A DNA stretch of 64,000 nucleotides. It comes from Halosimplex halophilum. Lineage in GTDB: Archaea; Halobacteriota; Halobacteria; Halobacteriales; Haloarculaceae. The DNA lies in contig NZ_ML214297.1 in the NCBI RefSeq assembly GCF_004698125.1, positions 1,710,891 through 1,774,890 of the forward strand. The letters run 5' to 3'. Below are positions 25,066 through 32,019 of the stretch, piece by piece. Position numbers and translations under genes: made by a program. The number at the start of each line of letters is the position of its first letter. The first letter of the stretch is position 1. A model generated the notes under the pieces. The model did not search any database and was not told the origin of the DNA. It worked only from the letters and a program-made list of their open reading frames with translations.

Positions 25066-26550
25066 TCACTCCTGAGTCAGCCGGACGAGCACGTCGTCGC
25101 GCTCGCGGGGGAACTCCCCCTTCGCGCGGCCGTCCCGGTTGGACGTGACGACGTAGATGTCGCCGTCTGGCGACTGCTCGACGTGGCGGATCCGGCCGAG
25201 TTCGTTCTTCATCGTCGTGTGGACCGTCGCGGTGTAGGCCTGGTCCGCCCAGTCGCCGGTCACCTGGTCGTAGGCGTTCTCGGCCGGCGGGAGCTCGCCG
25301 CCCTCGGGGGTCAGCGTCGTGACGATCAGCTGCTGGCTGATGAGCCCGCCGGTGACCATCCGGTTCCGCAGGGCGGGCACTTCGTCGCCGGTGTAGAACA
25401 GCGAGCCCGTCGGCGCGAAGCTCGTGGCACGGGTGTTGAACAGCGGCGGGTGGAAGCCGCTGCCGGGGTAGTTGTCGGGCTCGTACACCTCGGGCCAGCT
25501 GTAGTTGTCGCCGGCGACGAGCCGGTTGATCTCGTCGCGGCCCGAGGGACCGTGTTCGGAGGCGACCGGCGTGCCGTCGGGCAGCCAGACGATCCCCTGG
25601 GGGTTGCGGTGGCCGTAGGTGAACACCCGCGGGTCGGCGCCGTCGCCCAGGTCGGGGTTGTCCGGTGCGGGGTCCCCGGAGGGAGTCACGCGGAGGATCT
25701 TCCCGGCGAGGCTGCCGGGGTCCTGGGCGTCCTCGGGCTGGCCGCCGTCGCCGCAGGTGACCCAGAGGTAGTTACGCGGGCCGAAGGTGATCCGCCCGCC
25801 GTTGTGGTAGTTGTTCGCCGGAATCTCGTCGACGACCGTCCCGACCGGTTCGCCCGGGGCCTCCGACTCGACGTCGAAGGCGGCCACCTTGTTGTACTTC
25901 GTCCCCTCGTCGTTCGTGTACGTGTAGTAGACGAAGATGTGCGAGGGGTTCGGGAAGGCAGGGTGGACGGCGATACCGAGGGTCCCGCCCTCGCCGCCCT
26001 TGACCCACCAGGGTCGCTTGTCCGACCCCGGTTCGATAGAGCCGGCGTCGATGGCCCCGGCCGGTTCGGCGACGGTGCGCACGTCCCCGCCGTCGAACCG
26101 CAGGACGCGACCGACGCGCTCGGTGACGAACATATCCCCGTCGGGCGCGAACGCGATGTCCCACGGGACTTCCAGGTTCTCGACGAGGACCTCCGTCCCC
26201 AGGGACGCCTCCAGCGGCGAACTCGTCGGCGCCTCCCACTCGGGGTCGTAGCCCGACCACTCCTCGATCGGGCGGCCGCCGACCGACTCCGGCGTGGGCG
26301 TGTCGCCGGTCGAACCGTCGCTCGTGTCGCCGTCCGAGCCGTCGCTACCGTCCGCACCGCCGTCGCTGCTATCGCCGCCGTCACCGCCGTCGCTCCCGTC
26401 GCCGGAACCGTCCCCACCGCCGTCGGTCGGCGTCGCGGTCTCGGTCGAACAGCCCGCCAGGCCGGCGACGCCGGCGGCGGTCAGGGCGAGAAAGCGGCGC
26501 CGCGAGCGGGGAGGGGCCGCCGCGTCGCGCTCGGTCGAGTCGGGGTCCAT
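25066..26550 (-). CDS. PQQ-dependent sugar dehydrogenase-like Tat lipoprotein (GSDH family)
   Basis: A 494-residue protein. A Tat signal RRRFLALTAAG is followed by the lipobox LAGC with Cys34. A Gly/Asp/Ser linker covers residues 40-85. The six-bladed beta-propeller of glucose/sorbosone dehydrogenases follows, with VPWDIAFAPDGDMFVTERVGRV, HPAFPNPSHIFVYYTYT, NYHNGGRITFGP, YGHRNPQGIVW and SEHGPSGRDEINRL carrying the usual His, Asp and Asn residues near the cofactor. Known relatives oxidise aldose sugars with PQQ; whether this host makes PQQ cannot be judged. It starts 12 bp after ecfT and could be read from the biotin transporter operon. Confidence 0.88.
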   Translation of the reverse strand: MDPDSTERDAAAPPRSRRRFLALTAAGVAGLAGCSTETATPTDGGGDGSGDGSDGGDGGDSSDGGADGSDGSDGDTSDGSTGDTPTPESVGGRPIEEWSGYDPEWEAPTSSPLEASLGTEVLVENLEVPWDIAFAPDGDMFVTERVGRVLRFDGGDVRTVAEPAGAIDAGSIEPGSDKRPWWVKGGEGGTLGIAVHPAFPNPSHIFVYYTYTNDEGTKYNKVAAFDVESEAPGEPVGTVVDEIPANNYHNGGRITFGPRNYLWVTCGDGGQPEDAQDPGSLAGKILRVTPSGDPAPDNPDLGDGADPRVFTYGHRNPQGIVWLPDGTPVASEHGPSGRDEINRLVAGDNYSWPEVYEPDNYPGSGFHPPLFNTRATSFAPTGSLFYTGDEVPALRNRMVTGGLISQQLIVTTLTPEGGELPPAENAYDQVTGDWADQAYTATVHTTMKNELGRIRHVEQSPDGDIYVVTSNRDGRAKGEFPRERDDVLVRLTQE

Positions 26551-26562
26551 GTCCGAGTCCTA

Positions 26563-27300
26563 TTACGCGACCGGAATGAATCTTCCGGGAAGGCGGGCGA
26601 CCGCGGGCCAGGCGACGAGCGCGACGCCCAGCGCGGTCGCGAGGTAGTCGCGCCGTCGGAGCGCCAGCGCGGGGAGCGTCGGGTTCCAGGCGAAACAGCG
26701 CGCCCGCATCGCGAGCGTCAGCCGGTCGGCTCGCAGGAAGGACCGCTGGAGGCTCCGGGTCAGGATCCGCTCGACCCGGTCGCGGAGCGGCCGGCGCTCG
26801 CCGGCCCGCGCGTGGACCGCCCGCCGGGTCGCCCGCACGTCGCGCAGGACCACCGGGAAAAAGCGGAAGACCAGCCCGACGCCGACGCCGAACAGCCGGC
26901 CGACCTTCCCGGGGACCGTCAGCTGGATGGCCGCCCGCGTCTCGCGGACGGGCGTCGTCCGCACGTAGACCGCGCTGGCGAACACCACCGGGACGACCCG
27001 GGCGACCGACCGCAGCGACTCGACGGCCGGCCCGACCCGGAACCACGGCTCGCCCAGGGCCACGCCGCCGACGACCGGCCCGACCGAGAGGAACAGGAAG
27101 ACCGGCCAGTAGGCGCGGACGACTCGCAGCGGGGAGAGCCGCCCGGCCGCGAGCGCGCCGACCGCGACCGCGCCGCCGACCGCGAAGCCCCGCACGGTCG
27201 GGTCGCCGAACACCGCGACCGCGAGGCCGAACTGGACGGCGAGTTTCGCCCGCGGGTCGAGCCCGTGGGCGAGCGAGTCGCCCGGCTCGTAGGTCAGCAT
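26563..27300 (-). CDS. ecfT: ECF transporter T component (BioN-type)
   Basis: A 245-residue membrane protein linking the substrate subunit to the ATPase. The N-terminal DSLAHGLDPRAKLAVQF is the EcfT entry motif. The two coupling-helix ARG-like motifs are AVHARAGERRPL and AMRARCFAWNP. About five hydrophobic segments are visible. Its start overlaps the ATPase gene end by 7 bp. Together with bioY and ecfA this forms a dedicated biotin importer; only one ATPase gene is present, so it would act as a homodimer. Confidence 0.9.
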   Translation of the reverse strand: MLTYEPGDSLAHGLDPRAKLAVQFGLAVAVFGDPTVRGFAVGGAVAVGALAAGRLSPLRVVRAYWPVFLFLSVGPVVGGVALGEPWFRVGPAVESLRSVARVVPVVFASAVYVRTTPVRETRAAIQLTVPGKVGRLFGVGVGLVFRFFPVVLRDVRATRRAVHARAGERRPLRDRVERILTRSLQRSFLRADRLTLAMRARCFAWNPTLPALALRRRDYLATALGVALVAWPAVARLPGRFIPVA

Positions 27301-27998
27301 CGCGGGTCGCGGACGCCCACCTCGTCCAGCCGGTCCAGCGCCGCCGGCGTCGGTTCGTCCAGCACGACTCGCCCGTCGGCCATCCCGGCCACGCGGTCGA
27401 CCAGCCCGACCACGTCGCGCAGGTCGTGGGTGACCACCACGAGCCCGGTCCCGTCGGCCGACAGCGCGTCGAGGCGAGCGAGCACCGACTCGCGGGCCGA
27501 CCGGTCGAGCCCGACCAGCGGCTCGTCCAGCACGAGGTGGGCGGGCTCCATCGCCAGCGCGCCCGCGATGGCGACTCTCGCCTGTTCGCCCCCGGAGAGG
27601 CGGTCGATCCGCTCGTCGCCGCGACCGCTCATGTCGACTGCGTCGAGCGCCTCGTCGACCCGGCGGTCGATCGCCGCCCGGTCGAGCCCGAGGTTCTCCG
27701 GGCCGAACGCCACGTCGGCCCCGACCGTCCCCGCGACGAACTGGTCGCGGGGGTTCTGGAACACCATCCCCACGCGCGTCCGGGCGTAGACGGGGTCGTC
27801 CGTCACGTCCCGACCGTCGACGCGGACCGTCCCCTCGTCGGGCTCCAGCAGCGCGTCGAAGTGTCTGACCAGCGTGGTCTTCCCGCTACCGTTCGCGCCG
27901 ACGACCGCGACGGCCTCGCCGTCGGCGACCGACAGCGAGACGCCGTCGACGGCCGCGACCCCGCCGTAGCGGTGGACGAGCCCCTCGGTCTCGATCAT
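27294..27998 (-). CDS. ecfA: ECF transporter ATPase (BioM-type)
   Basis: A 234-residue ATP-binding subunit. Walker A is GANGSGKTT, the Q-loop region GMVFQNPRDQFVAGTVGADVAFGPENLGL is typical of EcfA, the signature is LSGGEQARVAIAGAL and Walker B is HLVLDEP. The H-loop is VVTHDL. ATG at 27998 overlaps the bioY stop by 4 bp (ATGA), and its end overlaps ecfT by 7 bp. It energises uptake through BioY. Confidence 0.94.
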   Translation of the reverse strand: MIETEGLVHRYGGVAAVDGVSLSVADGEAVAVVGANGSGKTTLVRHFDALLEPDEGTVRVDGRDVTDDPVYARTRVGMVFQNPRDQFVAGTVGADVAFGPENLGLDRAAIDRRVDEALDAVDMSGRGDERIDRLSGGEQARVAIAGALAMEPAHLVLDEPLVGLDRSARESVLARLDALSADGTGLVVVTHDLRDVVGLVDRVAGMADGRVVLDEPTPAALDRLDEVGVRDPRC

Positions 27999-28576
27999 TC
28001 CCGGAGGGCGACGGCGCCGCCCTCGACGACGGCGACGGCGACGAACACCTTCACCACGTCCGGCACGGCGAACGGCGCCATGATCCCGGCGGCCGCGCCG
28101 ATCGAGATGCCCAGTACCTCGGCCATCCACGGGAGGCCGACCGCGTAGACGACGACCAGCCCGGCGGCCACCGCCGCGAGTTCGACCGCGACGGACAGCT
28201 CCGAGACGGGTCGCGGTTCGATCCCGCGGTGGGCGACCGCGCCGACGACGACCGCCGACAGCGCGAAGCCCACGAGGAATCCGCCGGTCCGGCCGCCGAA
28301 GTAGCCGATGCCCGCCGCGCCGTTGGAGAACACCGGCGCGCCCGCCGCGCCCGCGACCAGATAGAGCGCCATCGCGAACCCGCCCCACAGCGGCCCGAGC
28401 AGCAGCCCCGCGAAGAAGGGGCCGAACGGCTGCAGCGAGAACGGGACCCCGACGCTCGGGATCGGGATCGACAGCTGTGCGAGCGCCGCCGTCAGCGCCG
28501 CCAGCACCGCCGCCCCCGCCAGGTTCCGAACCGTGTCGTCGTCCACCAGCTCGACGGACTCGTACTCCTGTGCCAT
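27995..28576 (-). CDS. bioY: biotin transporter substrate-binding subunit BioY
   Basis: A 193-residue, six-helix membrane protein. BioY landmarks are visible: QLSIPIPSVGVPFSLQPFGPFFAGLLLGPLWGGFAMALYLVAGAAGAPVFS, GIGYFGGRTGGFLVGFAL, and the C-terminal MAPFAVPDVVKVFVAVAV. It binds biotin for uptake with EcfA and EcfT encoded directly downstream. The promoter carries a BirA-type operator overlapping its TATA box, so repression by biotin-loaded BirA is expected. Confidence 0.95.
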   Translation of the reverse strand: MAQEYESVELVDDDTVRNLAGAAVLAALTAALAQLSIPIPSVGVPFSLQPFGPFFAGLLLGPLWGGFAMALYLVAGAAGAPVFSNGAAGIGYFGGRTGGFLVGFALSAVVVGAVAHRGIEPRPVSELSVAVELAAVAAGLVVVYAVGLPWMAEVLGISIGAAAGIMAPFAVPDVVKVFVAVAVVEGGAVALRE

Positions 28577-28591
28577 ACCTCTCCGTGCCCC

Positions 28592-28619
28592 GTCAACCGA
28601 TAAATAGACACTGGTTTAC
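28592..28619 (-). promoter_or_regulatory. BirA-type biotin operator over the bioY promoter
   Basis: An inverted repeat GTCAACC-N14-GGTTTAC lies 16 bp upstream of the bioY ATG. The published bacterial/archaeal BirA site is TTGTAAACC-N14/15-GGTTTACAA. One half here matches GGTTTAC exactly and the other has one change (GTCAACC for GTAAACC), with the right spacing. The spacer contains the minus-strand TATA-like TATTTATC (about 28599-28606), so a bound BirA-biotinyl-AMP dimer would block TBP. The match is seen; regulation is inferred. Confidence 0.78.
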
Positions 28620-28742
28620 GCGACTTCGACCCCGTTCGGTCCCGGCTCGGGGCCAGGTCGAAGCCGAACCCGGAACCGGATCGGAGCCGGTCCCGGCCGC
28701 CGCGAGCGGGGGATTTACCACCCGTCCGGTCGCGGTCGACCC

Positions 28743-29561
28743 ATGGAACACGTCACCGTGCAGGGCGCCGAGGTCCCAGCCGTCGGCCTCGGAACGTGGC
28801 AACTCACCGGCGAGGAGTGTTACGAGACGGTCTCGACCGCGCTCGAACTCGGCTACCGCCACGTCGACACCGCCCAGATGTACGACAACGAGGAGCAGGT
28901 GGGCCGTGCGATCGCCGACTCGGACGTGGACCGCGACGACGTGTGGATCACGACGAAGGTCACGCCGGGCAACGCCCGCCGGGCGGACGTGGTCGAGAGC
29001 ACGGAGGAGAGTCTCGACCGCCTCGGCACCGACTACGTCGATCTGCTCCTGCTCCACTGGCCGAACCCCCTCGTCTCCTTCCGCGACACCGCCCGCGGCA
29101 TGGCCGAGCTGCGCGACGACGGCCTGATCCGTCACGCCGGCGTCAGCAACTTCCGGCGCTGGCGCCTGCGCCGCGCCCGCGAGAAGTCGACCATCCCCAT
29201 CCTCGCCGACCAGGTGCGATTCCACCCCTTCTACCCCCACGGCGCCCTCCGGGAGTACTGCGCGAAGGCCGACACGATGCTGACGGCCTACAGCCCGCTC
29301 GCCCACGGCGGGATGATCGACGACCCCGTCCTCGCCGAGATCGGCGAGCGCTACGACAAGACGCCCGCCCAGGTCGCGCTCCGCTGGGCCACCGGCTTCG
29401 AGCACGTCGCCGCCATTCCCAAGACGACCTCCCGCGAGCACCTCCGCCAGAACATCGAAATTTTCGACTTCGAGCTCACCGACGACGAGCGCGACCGGAT
29501 CACCCGCCCGTCCTACCTGAAGTCCGCCGGCCTCTTTCTCCGCAACGAGATGGGGATCTGA
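28743..29561 (+). CDS. aldo/keto reductase
   Basis: A 272-residue NADPH-dependent oxidoreductase with a TIM barrel. The catalytic tetrad is visible: Asp and Tyr in HVDTAQMYDNE, Lys in WITTKVTPG and His in LLLLHWPN. Cofactor-binding segments are GVSNF, ADQVRFHPF, AYSPLAHGG and the C-terminal IPKTTSREHLRQNIEIFDFEL, matching the IPKS/N-E pattern of 2,5-diketo-gluconate-reductase-like enzymes. The physiological substrate is unknown. It is divergent from the biotin operon and followed by a 766-bp gap containing repeats. Confidence 0.93.
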   Translation: MEHVTVQGAEVPAVGLGTWQLTGEECYETVSTALELGYRHVDTAQMYDNEEQVGRAIADSDVDRDDVWITTKVTPGNARRADVVESTEESLDRLGTDYVDLLLLHWPNPLVSFRDTARGMAELRDDGLIRHAGVSNFRRWRLRRAREKSTIPILADQVRFHPFYPHGALREYCAKADTMLTAYSPLAHGGMIDDPVLAEIGERYDKTPAQVALRWATGFEHVAAIPKTTSREHLRQNIEIFDFELTDDERDRITRPSYLKSAGLFLRNEMGI

Positions 29562-29589
29562 GCGGAGACCGAACGAGAGAGTCTGCGGT

Positions 29590-29940
29590 GGCGCGCGCTG
29601 TCGCGCGCTTTCATGCGCGCGACGTAGCCGCGCGAAGTCTTCTCGAACTCGTGAGAGAAGGCTCGTCAGAGCTTGTCTCTGACGGTGGATGAGCCATCGC
29701 AGGCCGCAGGCCGAGAAGTGCAATCGGCTGGGGAGGCTCGTGGCCGTCTGCGGTGCTGTGCGGGGCGGGCGGTGCGGCCGCGGTGCCGTGCAGTCCTGGC
29801 GGACTGAAAGGGCGAGACGCGCTCGCGTTTATGTAGTCGCCTGAGCGACCCCTATCCGAAGCGGCTCTCGGCCGCGAGGATATGTCGCTCAGCGACCGCG
29901 AGCGCGGCGAGGGCTTTCATCGCCCGCTGTCTCCTGCAGT
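29590..29940 (-). repeat. dispersed structured repeat, copy A (351 bp)
   Basis: Read on the minus strand from 29940, this closely matches the plus strand at 42747-43035. Shared blocks include GAAAGCCCTCGCCGCGCTCG, GGTCGCTGAGCG, CGCTCAGGCGACT, CCCTTTCAGTCCGCCAGGAC, GCGGCCGCACC and GCGCGGCTAC. An outer stem GTCGCTGAGCG/CGCTCAGGCGAC encloses an inner stem TATCC...GGATA whose neighbouring pairs differ between copies yet still pair. Copy A has an extra segment of roughly 60 bp with two small hairpins near its distal end. No plausible protein is encoded. Together with 29562-29589 and 29941-29983 it fills the gap after the aldo/keto reductase. Confidence 0.85.
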
Positions 29941-29983
29941 CGCTTCTCCAGCGCGCGAAATCACCCACCGATCGCGCTCAAGC

Positions 29984-30162
29984 TCACTCCCGTTCGGACT
30001 CCAACCCCTCGACGCGCTCCTGCAGTTCGTCGATCTCCCGGCCCCGGCGAAGCGCGCGCTTCAGGAAGCGCCGACGAGAAGCACCACAGGGACCGACAGT
30101 ACGGTCGCGAACAGCAGGACGGTCAGCAGTTCCGCGGAGCCGCCGGACTGGAGCGGGACCAT
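29984..30162 (-). pseudogene. small one-TM/coiled-coil membrane protein, frameshifted
   Basis: From ATG 30162 the frame reads MVPLQSGGSAELL and then TVLLFATVLSVPVVLLV, a membrane helix, and stops at 30061. In a second frame the sequence continues without stops as RRRFLKRALRRGREIDELQERVEGLESERE to a stop at 29984. A basic stop-transfer segment plus acidic coiled coil directly after the helix is what an intact protein of about 59 residues would have, so one base appears to be missing near 30060-30090. The segment 30163-30327 shows only promoter-type sequence. Family not recognised. Confidence 0.45.
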
Positions 30163-30327
30163 GCCCGACGGTGGAACCGCCGATCGGTTCGGTCTTGCGG
30201 ACTCGTGAACACGGATCACCGTGGCTGTTTGACGTGGCGCTACACTGTGGGCGTTCAGTCGCCGCAGTGTGCAAACAGTCCGCACGCCGACCGGGGATTG
30301 ATTGACGGGTCCGCCCAAGCCCCGGCC

Positions 30328-30711
30328 ATGGTCGTCTCGGGGATCCGGCGGTGGAGTTTCACGCGCGACTACGAGGTCGGGGACGGGCCGTGGCCGGTCG
30401 ACGACGAGGCGAGCGTCGAGTACGACGCCGACGACCGGCGGGTCCTGGTCGAGGGCGTGTTCCACGACGGGCCGTCGGATCACGAGGGGTGCGCTCGCCG
30501 CGTCGAGTTCGCTCCAGATGGAGGCGTGCTCCGCGTCGACGTCGGGAGTGTCCGCAACGGCGACGAGTTCGTCTTCGACATCGCACAGCGGATCCACTAC
30601 CGGGTAGAAGTCGTCTTCGCCGACGAACTGCCGACCGTCACCGAGGTTCGCCACGTCCCCGACCCCGAGACCGAACAGTTCGCGACGACGGTCGAGCGCC
30701 CGGACGCGTGA
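30328..30711 (+). CDS. haloarchaeal hypothetical protein, 127 aa
   Basis: The protein starts at ATG 30328 with MVVSGIRRWSFTRDYEVGDGPW. It is acidic and beta-rich, with alternating strands (ASVEYDADDRRVLVEGVFHDG, RRVEFAPDGGVLRVDVGSV, DEFVFDIAQRIHYRVEVVFADELPTVTEV). This suggests a small beta-sandwich or barrel. There is no signal peptide, metal motif or known domain. The longer frame from 30205 is rejected because its residues are basic and Cys-rich. Function unknown. Confidence 0.65.
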   Translation: MVVSGIRRWSFTRDYEVGDGPWPVDDEASVEYDADDRRVLVEGVFHDGPSDHEGCARRVEFAPDGGVLRVDVGSVRNGDEFVFDIAQRIHYRVEVVFADELPTVTEVRHVPDPETEQFATTVERPDA

Positions 30712-30792
30712 GGACACTGACGCGGGAAGACACCCGACGCATGAACGCACCCGCGGCTCCCGGGCGAGCGAAGACGGAAAAGCGGAGAGAGA

Positions 30793-31410
30793 TTACCGGG
30801 CGGCGGCGGCGACGCGTTCCTTCTCTTCCTTCTGGTTGACGGCGTAGGCGGAGACGTCGTCGTTGGCGGCGGAGGCGAGCTGGTTGGCCAGCGCCTCCTC
30901 GGCGTCGGTCGGCGTCTTGAACGAGTCGTTGTAGACGCCCTCGGCGATGAACTTCAGGGCCTGGTCGACGCGGCGCTGGGGCGCGACGTCGACGGCCTTC
31001 GGGACCGAGATACCACCGTACTTCAGGCGGACGGTCTCCTCGCGCGGGGCGGCGTTCTCCACGGCGGAGACGAGCACCTGGACGGGGTTCTCGTCGGTGC
31101 GCTCGTGGATGATGTCGAAGGCGTCGCGCGTGATGCGCATGACCTTCTGCTTGTCGCCGGTGTTCTCCTCGGTCTGCATGAGCCGGTTGATCAGCCGTTC
31201 GACGATGCTGATCTCCGACTTCTGGAACTGCTTGCCGGCGTGGCGACCCATCGTGTGGGCGATGGGCGTGACCGTGATGTAGCGCTCGGTCGAGGGGTCG
31301 GAGTACTCGATGTCGGTGACCTCCCACTCGCCGAACAGCTTGGCGGGCGCGTCCTCGTCGTCCGTCCCGGCCGGGGCGTCCGGCTCGGGCGCTTCGTCGT
31401 CGGCACTCAT
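30793..31410 (-). CDS. rpsG: 30S ribosomal protein S7 (uS7)
   Basis: A 205-residue small-subunit head protein that nucleates 16S rRNA 3'-domain assembly. Conserved blocks are FGEWEVTDIEYSDPSTERYITVTP, INRLMQTEENTGDK, ENPVQVLVSAVENAAPREETVRLKYGGI and AVDVAPQRRVDQALKFIAEG. An acidic N-terminal extension (about 20 residues, DDEAPEPDAPAG) is typical of halophiles. It starts 2 bp after rpsL. In many archaea fusA follows at once; here other genes intervene. Confidence 0.96.
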   Translation of the reverse strand: MSADDEAPEPDAPAGTDDEDAPAKLFGEWEVTDIEYSDPSTERYITVTPIAHTMGRHAGKQFQKSEISIVERLINRLMQTEENTGDKQKVMRITRDAFDIIHERTDENPVQVLVSAVENAAPREETVRLKYGGISVPKAVDVAPQRRVDQALKFIAEGVYNDSFKTPTDAEEALANQLASAANDDVSAYAVNQKEEKERVAAAAR

Positions 31411-31412
31411 GG

Positions 31413-31841
31413 TTATCGGACCGGTTTCTCCGCGTTACCGCGAACGAGTTCGATCATCGAGACGCCGTTGACCTTCTCGACCTTGTAGTTGACCCCCGAG
31501 AGGTCGCCCATCGCGCGGCCCTTCGCGCCGCCGATGCCGGCGATGGTGACCTCGTCGTGCTCGTCGATGAACGAGATGGCGCCGTCACCGGGACAGAACG
31601 CGGTGACCTGCTTCCCGTTCTTGATGAGCTGGACCCGGACGCACTTCCGGATCGCGGAGTTGGGCTGTTTCGCTTCGATGCCGACCTTCTCCAGGACGAT
31701 GCCCCGTCCCTGCGGCGCGCCCTCCAGCGGGTCGGACTTCTGTCCGAGACCCCGCTCGCGGCGCGCGTAGTCGGAGTCGGACCACCGGTGTTGCTGGCGG
31801 TCCTTCTTCAGTTTGCGGGCGGCGTATTTGCCGTTCGCCAT
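31413..31841 (-). CDS. rpsL: 30S ribosomal protein S12 (uS12)
   Basis: A 142-residue decoding-site protein. Signature parts are [35 protein letters not shown], with the PNSAxRK motif, and [25 protein letters not shown]. The start at ATG 31841 ([15 protein letters not shown]) is the archaeal S12 N-terminus. The TATA-like CTTAAGTAC on the minus strand near 31869-31877 gives rpsL-rpsG their own promoter, divergent from the glycosyltransferase gene. Confidence 0.97.
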   Translation of the reverse strand: MANGKYAARKLKKDRQQHRWSDSDYARRERGLGQKSDPLEGAPQGRGIVLEKVGIEAKQPNSAIRKCVRVQLIKNGKQVTAFCPGDGAISFIDEHDEVTIAGIGGAKGRAMGDLSGVNYKVEKVNGVSMIELVRGNAEKPVR

Positions 31842-32019
31842 AGTGGCCGTGGATACCCGACGGAGGTACTTAAGCGTCCTCTTTCGGCCCGTCGCCTGTG
31901 ACGCTCCCACGTGGCCCGCCCGTCCCGGTTTCCGACGGCTCCACGTCGCCGGTTTCGTCCCGTCGGTTCGAACGATATCTCAACGAAAATTTATCACCCT
32001 CCGACAAAACGGTAGGGTC

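Noticed and set aside
29882-30208. 108-residue plus-strand frame
   Set aside because: It crosses the dispersed repeat and the frameshifted small gene, with Ser/Arg-rich sequence and no homology features.
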